NCBI RefSeq assembly: GCF_947500605.1
Contig: NZ_CANMSJ010000004.1
Coordinates: 62,001 to 126,000 of the forward strand
From: an uncultured Lacinutrix sp.
GTDB taxonomy: Bacteria; Bacteroidota; Bacteroidia; Flavobacteriales; Flavobacteriaceae
DNA length: 64,000 bases
Direction: 5' to 3'
Part shown: positions 59,470 to 64,000 of the stretch, piece by piece
Layout of the letters: each line of letters opens with the position of its first letter
Numbering within the stretch: position 1 is the stretch's first letter
Notes under the pieces: model-generated
The model's input: the letters and a program-made list of their open reading frames with translations, nothing else
Database searches by the model: none
Told to the model about the DNA's origin: nothing
Position numbers and translations under genes: made by a program

Positions 59470-60759
59470 ATGTCAAAAAAATTAGAAGAAATAGAATTAC
59501 GTAGCGAGCAAGTACAAGATATATTATCTTATGTACCACATTGGATGATACGTTATGGTAACCTATTGTTTTTAGGCTTAATAGTATTGTTTTTTAGCTT
59601 AAGTTGGCTTATAAAGTATCCAGATGTAATAACTACTGAAGCATTATTGACCACAAAAATGCCATCAGAAAAGTTAATTGCACAAAGTACAGGGAAATTA
59701 GAAACTATTTTAGTGAAAGACAATGACATAACAACTAAAAACACGCCTTTAGCTATTATAGAAAACACATCAAACTATAAAGACGTTTATACGTTAAAAG
59801 CCATTATTGATACTATAAAAGTGAATACTAAATCCTTTACTTTTCCAATAGATCAATTACCTGTTTTATTTTTAGGTGACATTGATACACAATATGCATT
59901 ATTTGAAAACAACTACATTCAATATAATTTAAACAAAGACTTACAACCGTTTTCCTATGAAGCATTAGCAAATAAAAACTCTATATCAGAATTACATAGA
60001 CGACTTAAAAGCTCTAAAGATCAATTGGATTTAAATCAATCTCAATTAGCGCTAAAGAAAAAAAAATTAAATAGATATAAAACTTTATTTGAAAACGGAA
60101 CCATTGCTCGCTTAGAATATGAAAATAAGCAAGTAGAGTTTCTTCAAGGAGAACAAAACTTAAAAAGCTTTGAATCTTCAATCTCTCAAATAAGAGAATC
60201 TATTGGTAATGCTAACAAATCTTCTAAAGGCATAGAAATTAATAAAACTAAAGAAGAAATGATGCAATTAAAAAGCGTTATTCAGTCTTTCAACCAACTT
60301 AAAAATGCTATTAAAGATTGGGAGACACAATATGTTTTAAAATCTAATATTGATGGAAAAGTAGCATTTTCAAATTATTGGAGAGCTAACGAAACCGTAA
60401 ATCTAGGCGATTTAATTTTCTCTATCATACCTATTGAAAGTTCAACTTTTATAGCAAAACTTAAAACACCAGCTACCAATTCTGGGAAATTAAAAATAGG
60501 ACAAAGCGTTAATATTAAATTAGAAAATTATCCTGAAGCAGAATTTGGGGCCTTACAAGCCAAAGTAAGTCACATAACATTAGTTCCTGATGAGGAAGGT
60601 TTTTACCTTATTCTTGCAGAATTACCTAAAGACTTAATTACATCTTATAAAAAATCAATAGAATTTAAACAAGAAATGAGAGGAAGTGCAGAAATCATCA
60701 CTGAGGATTTACGCCTTGTAGAACGTTTCTTCTCTCAAATAAAAGATATTTTTAAATAG
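59470..60759 (+). CDS. HlyD-family membrane fusion protein of the peptide exporter
   Basis: 429 residues. Short cytoplasmic N terminus, one TM helix at about 32-47 (LLFLGLIVLFFSLSWLI), then a split lipoyl/barrel-sandwich region with a long coiled-coil hairpin (about 165-275, KLNRYKTLFENGTIARLEYENKQVEFLQGEQ), and a beta barrel with LKTPATNSGKLKIGQSVNIKLENYP near the C terminus. It would link the C39-ABC exporter to an outer-membrane pore (a TolC-like gene is not in the window). Confidence 0.92.
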   Translation: MSKKLEEIELRSEQVQDILSYVPHWMIRYGNLLFLGLIVLFFSLSWLIKYPDVITTEALLTTKMPSEKLIAQSTGKLETILVKDNDITTKNTPLAIIENTSNYKDVYTLKAIIDTIKVNTKSFTFPIDQLPVLFLGDIDTQYALFENNYIQYNLNKDLQPFSYEALANKNSISELHRRLKSSKDQLDLNQSQLALKKKKLNRYKTLFENGTIARLEYENKQVEFLQGEQNLKSFESSISQIRESIGNANKSSKGIEINKTKEEMMQLKSVIQSFNQLKNAIKDWETQYVLKSNIDGKVAFSNYWRANETVNLGDLIFSIIPIESSTFIAKLKTPATNSGKLKIGQSVNIKLENYPEAEFGALQAKVSHITLVPDEEGFYLILAELPKDLITSYKKSIEFKQEMRGSAEIITEDLRLVERFFSQIKDIFK

Positions 60760-60775
60760 CAATTAATCAATAACC

Positions 60776-60811
60776 AAAAAAGCCTTTTCATAATTTATGG
60801 AAAGGCTTTTT
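60776..60811. terminator. Bidirectional terminator between hlyD-like and apbE
   Basis: AAAAAAGCCTTTTCAT, AATTT loop, ATGGAAAGGCTTTTT, with one G-T wobble; U-runs on both strands for the two convergent genes. Confidence 0.88.
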
Positions 60812-60840
60812 AAATTTAAGATACTCTTCTACTAATTTTA

Positions 60841-61818
60841 TTATTCTATAAAACCATTTAAGTTTAATACTTCAAACTCTTGAGCTTCATTTTCAAAAAT
60901 AATATAAGCTTTTAATTCTGGGTGTCTAAAGAGAAAGTCTTTAGCATCTTCAATTCCCATAGCTTGTATAGCAGTAGCATAACCATCTGCTAACATACAA
61001 GTATCTGCAATTATAGAAACACTTAAAATACTTGTTTTACTTGGAAAGCCTGTTTTAGTATTAATAATGTGCGCATAACGATTTCCGTTAGCGTCTAGCT
61101 TAAATTTTCTATAAGTTCCAGAAGTTGCCATTGCTTTATCCTTAAGACCTAAAACAATGTTAGTACTTTGGGTATCATCGAAATTAGGATTTTCAACACC
61201 TACAGTCCAAGGACTGTGCTTATCTATATTTATTCCTTTTGTTCTTAATTCTCCACCAATATTTACCATGTAATTTTCAATAGCTTTAGACTCTAAAAAC
61301 GCTCCAATTACGTCCACAGCATAGCCTTTGGCAATAGCATTAAAATCTAAAAACGCACCATCTACTTTTTTTATAGTATTACCTACTAATCCAATTCTAT
61401 TAAAACCAACATAACGTTTTAAGCTGTCAATTTTTATACTATCTATTTTTGCTTTAGGCTTCTCCGAACCAAAATCCCATGCATTAACCAACTTACCTAT
61501 TGTAGGATCGAAAACACCTTCTGTTTCTCGATATAGCTTTTTTGAAGCATTAAAAACTTTAATAAAATGGGCATCAACGTTAACAGCTTCATTTCTATTC
61601 AACTTAGAAATATCTGAATCTGATTGATAATTAGACATCGATTTATTCATTATAAAAAACAAACTATCAAACTGTTTTTGATAGTTCTCAATACTTTGCG
61701 AAGCAAAAGTAACCTCGTAAAATGTTCCAAAAACGGGACCTGAAACTTTCTTGTTTTTAAGTTCTTGCTCACAAGAAAAAATTGAAAGCACAAACAGTAG
61801 AATTATAACTTTTTTCAT
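60841..61818 (-). CDS. apbE: FAD:protein FMN transferase (ApbE), lipoprotein
   Basis: 325 residues. Lipobox FVLSIFSCEQEL, then the ApbE fold with VFDPTIGKLVNAWDFGSEKP, AFLDFNAIAKGYAVDVIG, NIGGELRTKGIN and the metal-binding YAHIINTKTGFPS. It flavinylates Thr/Ser residues of periplasmic-facing proteins such as NqrB and NqrC. The location close to nqrF supports that role. ends a minus-strand run coming from nqrF. Confidence 0.93.
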   Translation of the reverse strand: MKKVIILLFVLSIFSCEQELKNKKVSGPVFGTFYEVTFASQSIENYQKQFDSLFFIMNKSMSNYQSDSDISKLNRNEAVNVDAHFIKVFNASKKLYRETEGVFDPTIGKLVNAWDFGSEKPKAKIDSIKIDSLKRYVGFNRIGLVGNTIKKVDGAFLDFNAIAKGYAVDVIGAFLESKAIENYMVNIGGELRTKGINIDKHSPWTVGVENPNFDDTQSTNIVLGLKDKAMATSGTYRKFKLDANGNRYAHIINTKTGFPSKTSILSVSIIADTCMLADGYATAIQAMGIEDAKDFLFRHPELKAYIIFENEAQEFEVLNLNGFIE

Positions 61819-61842
61819 ATTTACATTAAATCCATTTATTTT

Positions 61843-61878
61843 TATGAGATTGACACATCCTTCGTCCTCATAATGACC
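61843..61878. repeat. Intergenic hairpin repeat between the small conserved gene and apbE
   Basis: TGAGATTGACACATCCTTCG..CTCATAATGACCT, a diverged member of the TGAGATT..AATGAC family. Confidence 0.45.
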
Positions 61879-61880
61879 TA

Positions 61881-62258
61881 TTAGTTTAAATTTGTTTCTA
61901 ATACTTGAATACCATTGTACTCAATTAAGTACTCTTCGTTTAAAAATACTGGTAAAGACTCTCCATTCGGATTTCCTAAACCAACTCCTGCATATAATAC
62001 TTTTGCATTATGCTCTCTAGCATGTTCCTTAAAAGACTCCATCCAAACCACATCGTAATTATTAGCATTATCTGGCAATAATACTGCTTTAACAATTACA
62101 AAAAAGTGTTGCTTATTGGCGTCCATACAAACAAATTGCGGATGTCTTTTTAGTTTACTATTTATAGCAATAAATTCGAAGCCACGTTTCTCTAGGTCTT
62201 TACCTACATGATTCATAGCCAAATTGTGAAGTTCTTGTGGTGTTAAAGCTTTACTCAT
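61881..62258 (-). CDS. Small conserved protein of the nqr-apbE neighbourhood
   Basis: 125 residues, soluble, with no signal peptide. A mixed alpha/beta pattern (QFVCMDANKQHFFVIVKAVLLPD, NAKVLYAGVGLGNPNGESLPVFLNEEYLIEYNGIQVLE). In Flavobacteriaceae, relatives next to nqrF and apbE are sometimes named Nqr subunit F by error; no ferredoxin or FAD motif is present. Function unknown; location suggests a link to Nqr assembly or regulation. Confidence 0.7.
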   Translation of the reverse strand: MSKALTPQELHNLAMNHVGKDLEKRGFEFIAINSKLKRHPQFVCMDANKQHFFVIVKAVLLPDNANNYDVVWMESFKEHAREHNAKVLYAGVGLGNPNGESLPVFLNEEYLIEYNGIQVLETNLN

Positions 62259-62385
62259 ATTTATTTCCGTCTTTCAACTGCACTAAAGATAAACTCTAGC
62301 GATAATCTCATTAATTAAAAACAAAAATACAATAAAGCATTATCAATAGAAAGTGGATTCTGATTCAAGTGAGGAATCACATAAG

Positions 62386-63255
62386 TTATTTAAACCTAGC
62401 AAATTTAGAAGAGTAAAACGTGTAGTTAGATACTGGAATTACAGCCTTCATTTTTAAATTGTACCAAGGTGAAATTTCACTGTCTTCTAGATTTTTAACT
62501 AAATGTACACTTTGTGCTGGAGTATTACCTTGAAATATTAAAAATAGCTTTTCTCCTTTTTCGTTTATAACGGCATCACCCAGCATAACAATATGTCCAG
62601 GACTTCCGCCTTTTATAAGCATATCTCCAACTTCTAAGTCTTTTACAGAATTGACTCCCTTTAGCTCTTGAGACAAAGACAAAGTGCCAGAATACATATA
62701 AATAAGATTAAGATATTTATAGAAATTCTCTTTTGAAGCATTTGCTGAAGCCGATTTGCTAAACGTTACTTTATTGCCTTTAATAATAGGCCTATAACCT
62801 TGAGCATATTTAGTCCATGAACAATAATGTCCTGAGGTGAAATTAAAGCCTATCTCACTCTTTCTATTAGAATCCCAAAGGTATTCACTTCTTATTCTAA
62901 TTAAAGCGTCTGCACATTGCTGCAATCCGTTTTTAGGTACAGGGATATCTAATATACCTATATGGCCTTGTTGCCAATAGTACACGCTATTATCGTAATT
63001 AATAATTTTACTACCAAATGGCTTTAAACTATAATTACGTAAATACTCCTGAAATGATCCTTTTGGGTACACTATACGTTTATAACCTATAGGTATTTTA
63101 ACTCTAGAACTTATAGTTAAATTGTCTTTAGAAATGAGGCTTGTTTTAGAAACAACAGACTTAGAAACATAGTTAACAGTTTCCTTTATCGGTTTAAATT
63201 GAAATGCTAAACCAAAAACAATCAGTAATATAAGAACAAGTAGTATTTTCTTCAT
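62386..63255 (-). CDS. DUF4846 family exported protein
   Basis: 289 residues from the ATG at 63253-63255 (MKKILLVLILLIVFGLAFQF); a longer in-frame start at 63279 would put eight residues before the signal sequence. The mature domain has KGSFQEYLRNYSLKPFGSKI, QQCADALIRIRSEYLWDS, YCSWTKYAQGYRP and GDMLIKGGSPGHIVMLGDAV, which are the family blocks. DUF4846 has no proven function; the GSPGHIVML part resembles a Cys/His hydrolase loop, but I cannot support a catalytic site. Confidence 0.82.
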   Translation of the reverse strand: MKKILLVLILLIVFGLAFQFKPIKETVNYVSKSVVSKTSLISKDNLTISSRVKIPIGYKRIVYPKGSFQEYLRNYSLKPFGSKIINYDNSVYYWQQGHIGILDIPVPKNGLQQCADALIRIRSEYLWDSNRKSEIGFNFTSGHYCSWTKYAQGYRPIIKGNKVTFSKSASANASKENFYKYLNLIYMYSGTLSLSQELKGVNSVKDLEVGDMLIKGGSPGHIVMLGDAVINEKGEKLFLIFQGNTPAQSVHLVKNLEDSEISPWYNLKMKAVIPVSNYTFYSSKFARFK

Positions 63256-63268
63256 ATTAACACCAACG

Positions 63269-63300
63269 TAAAAACCCAATACTTTCGTATTGGGTTTTTA
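63269..63300. terminator. Terminator after nqrF
   Basis: Perfect 14-bp arms (63269-63282 and 63287-63300) around TTTC, A-run on the left and T-run on the right, so it works in both directions; its natural target is the minus-strand nqrF mRNA. Confidence 0.85.
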
Positions 63301-63313
63301 TTATTTCTAACTC

Positions 63314-63352
63314 TTTTTGAGATTCTTTGTTTCTCACTCAATGACATTTAAA
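63314..63352. repeat. Intergenic hairpin repeat downstream of nqrF
   Basis: TTTTGAGATTCTTTG..CAATGACATTTA, another member of the dispersed family. Confidence 0.5.
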
Positions 63353-63372
63353 ACTAAATGACTTTTAGCAAT

Positions 63373-64000
63373 CTATCCTCCAAAATCATCAAAACGGATA
63401 TTTTCATCGTCAAGACCAAAATCTTCACCCATTTTCTGAACTGCTTGGTTCATTAATGGTGGTCCACAGAAATATAATTCTATATCTTCTGGTGCTTCGT
63501 GCTTAGATAGATATTGATCGATTACTACTTGGTGTATAAACCCAGTGAATCCATCTCCATTAGGATCTTCGACATCCTTTTTAAGTTGCCAGTTATCTGC
63601 TTCAGTAGGATCTGATAATGCAATAAAGAATTTAAAATTTGGAAAATCTTTTTCTAAAGCTCTAAAGTAATGGATGTAGAATAATTCTGCTTTAGAACGT
63701 CCACCATACCAATATGTTACTTTTCTTCCTGTTTTTAATGTTCTAAACAATTCGTATAAATGAGAACGCATTGGTGCCATACCTGCTCCACCACCTACAT
63801 ATAACATTTCGGCATCAGACTCATTAATAAAGAATTCACCGTAAGGTCCAGAGATAGTTACTTTATCTCCTACTTTTTGGTTGAAAATATAAGAAGAAGC
63901 TACACCAGGATTTACATCCATCCATCCGCCTTTAGCGCGATCGAAAGGAGGTGTTGCTACACGTACATTAAGCATAATCTTTCTTCCCTCTGCAGGATAA
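63373..64000 (-). CDS. nqrF: Na+-translocating NADH:quinone reductase subunit F, C-terminal part (cut by window edge)
   Basis: The C-terminal 208 residues of NqrF are visible; the frame runs on past the right edge, where the last codons read [26 protein letters not shown] reductase blocks: [66 protein letters not shown] and the end [12 protein letters not shown]. NqrF takes electrons from NADH and starts the Na+-pumping chain. An internal ATG at 63975 is not the start. Confidence 0.95.
   Translation of the reverse strand, partial: YPAEGRKIMLNVRVATPPFDRAKGGWMDVNPGVASSYIFNQKVGDKVTISGPYGEFFINESDAEMLYVGGGAGMAPMRSHLYELFRTLKTGRKVTYWYGGRSKAELFYIHYFRALEKDFPNFKFFIALSDPTEADNWQLKKDVEDPNGDGFTGFIHQVVIDQYLSKHEAPEDIELYFCGPPLMNQAVQKMGEDFGLDDENIRFDDFGG

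Overview
The window is chromosomal DNA from a member of the Bacteroidota, very probably a marine-type Flavobacteriaceae. Support: strong AT richness, a single-chain GcvP, an Nqr sodium pump, a PaaABCDE epoxidase, GSCFA, DUF4230, DUF4136 and DUF4846 proteins, a T9SS (Por) C-terminal sorting tail, many SPII lipoproteins of the form ..SC|, and promoters with the Bacteroidota -7 box TAnnTTTG instead of an E. coli-type -10. No rRNA, tRNA, CRISPR array, insertion sequence or prophage was seen. Genus cannot be fixed from this sequence.

Layout. 1-5.1 kb: phenylacetate degradation genes on the minus strand (paaE, A, B, C, D, then a PaaG-type hydratase cut by the window edge), headed by a TetR regulator with a perfect palindrome before paaE; the gaps are full of dispersed intergenic hairpin repeats. 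5.1-18.4 kb: rhodanese, DUF4230, GSCFA, TPR lipoprotein, alaS, then a + strand run M23 peptidase-MerR-LemA-three TPM-domain proteins, and a large TonB-type outer-membrane receptor on the minus strand. 18.7-30.4 kb: housekeeping GTPases der, era and obg, an RNA methyltransferase, a fused HPRT-adenylate kinase, purK, and a PLDc_N-like small membrane gene that looks frameshifted. 30.4-35.6 kb: a TPR-LytTR regulator, two exported proteins (one with a T9SS tail) whose promoter carries a 13-bp direct repeat with 21-bp period, a LytTR-type target, and purE. 35.6-36.0 kb: a gene-free stretch that looks like two tandem minus-strand small RNAs. 36.0-43.8 kb: M3 peptidase; a GbsR/MarR-type regulator with two copies of the same inverted repeat bracketing its gene, followed by an operon of two methyltransferases, DoxX-like, DUF2071 and membrane proteins; a sigma factor with a small zinc-finger-like partner; a UbiA-like protein. 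44.0-49.5 kb: gcvP and a KASIII-methyltransferase-glycosyltransferase cluster.

49.5-60.8 kb is the most interesting part. An ECF sigma factor, a TPR anti-sigma-like membrane protein and a DRGH nuclease run leftward; a lipoprotein and a TPR-CHAT putative protease run rightward. Next come a tripartite membrane protein (inactive C39-like domain + VKOR + CGHC thioredoxin domain), two very short genes at 56733-56888 and 57018-57188, a C39-peptidase ABC exporter and an HlyD adaptor. The two short genes encode precursors with almost identical 22-residue double-glycine leaders and different mature parts carrying four cysteines each. Read together, this is a self-contained system that would make, disulfide-bond, cleave and export two small secreted peptides (bacteriocin- or signal-like). 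Each peptide gene is preceded by the same hairpin at exactly the same distance, and the three large genes in the region start with TTG.

60.8-64 kb: apbE, a small conserved protein, a DUF4846 protein and the C-terminal part of nqrF, consistent with an Nqr locus continuing beyond the right edge.
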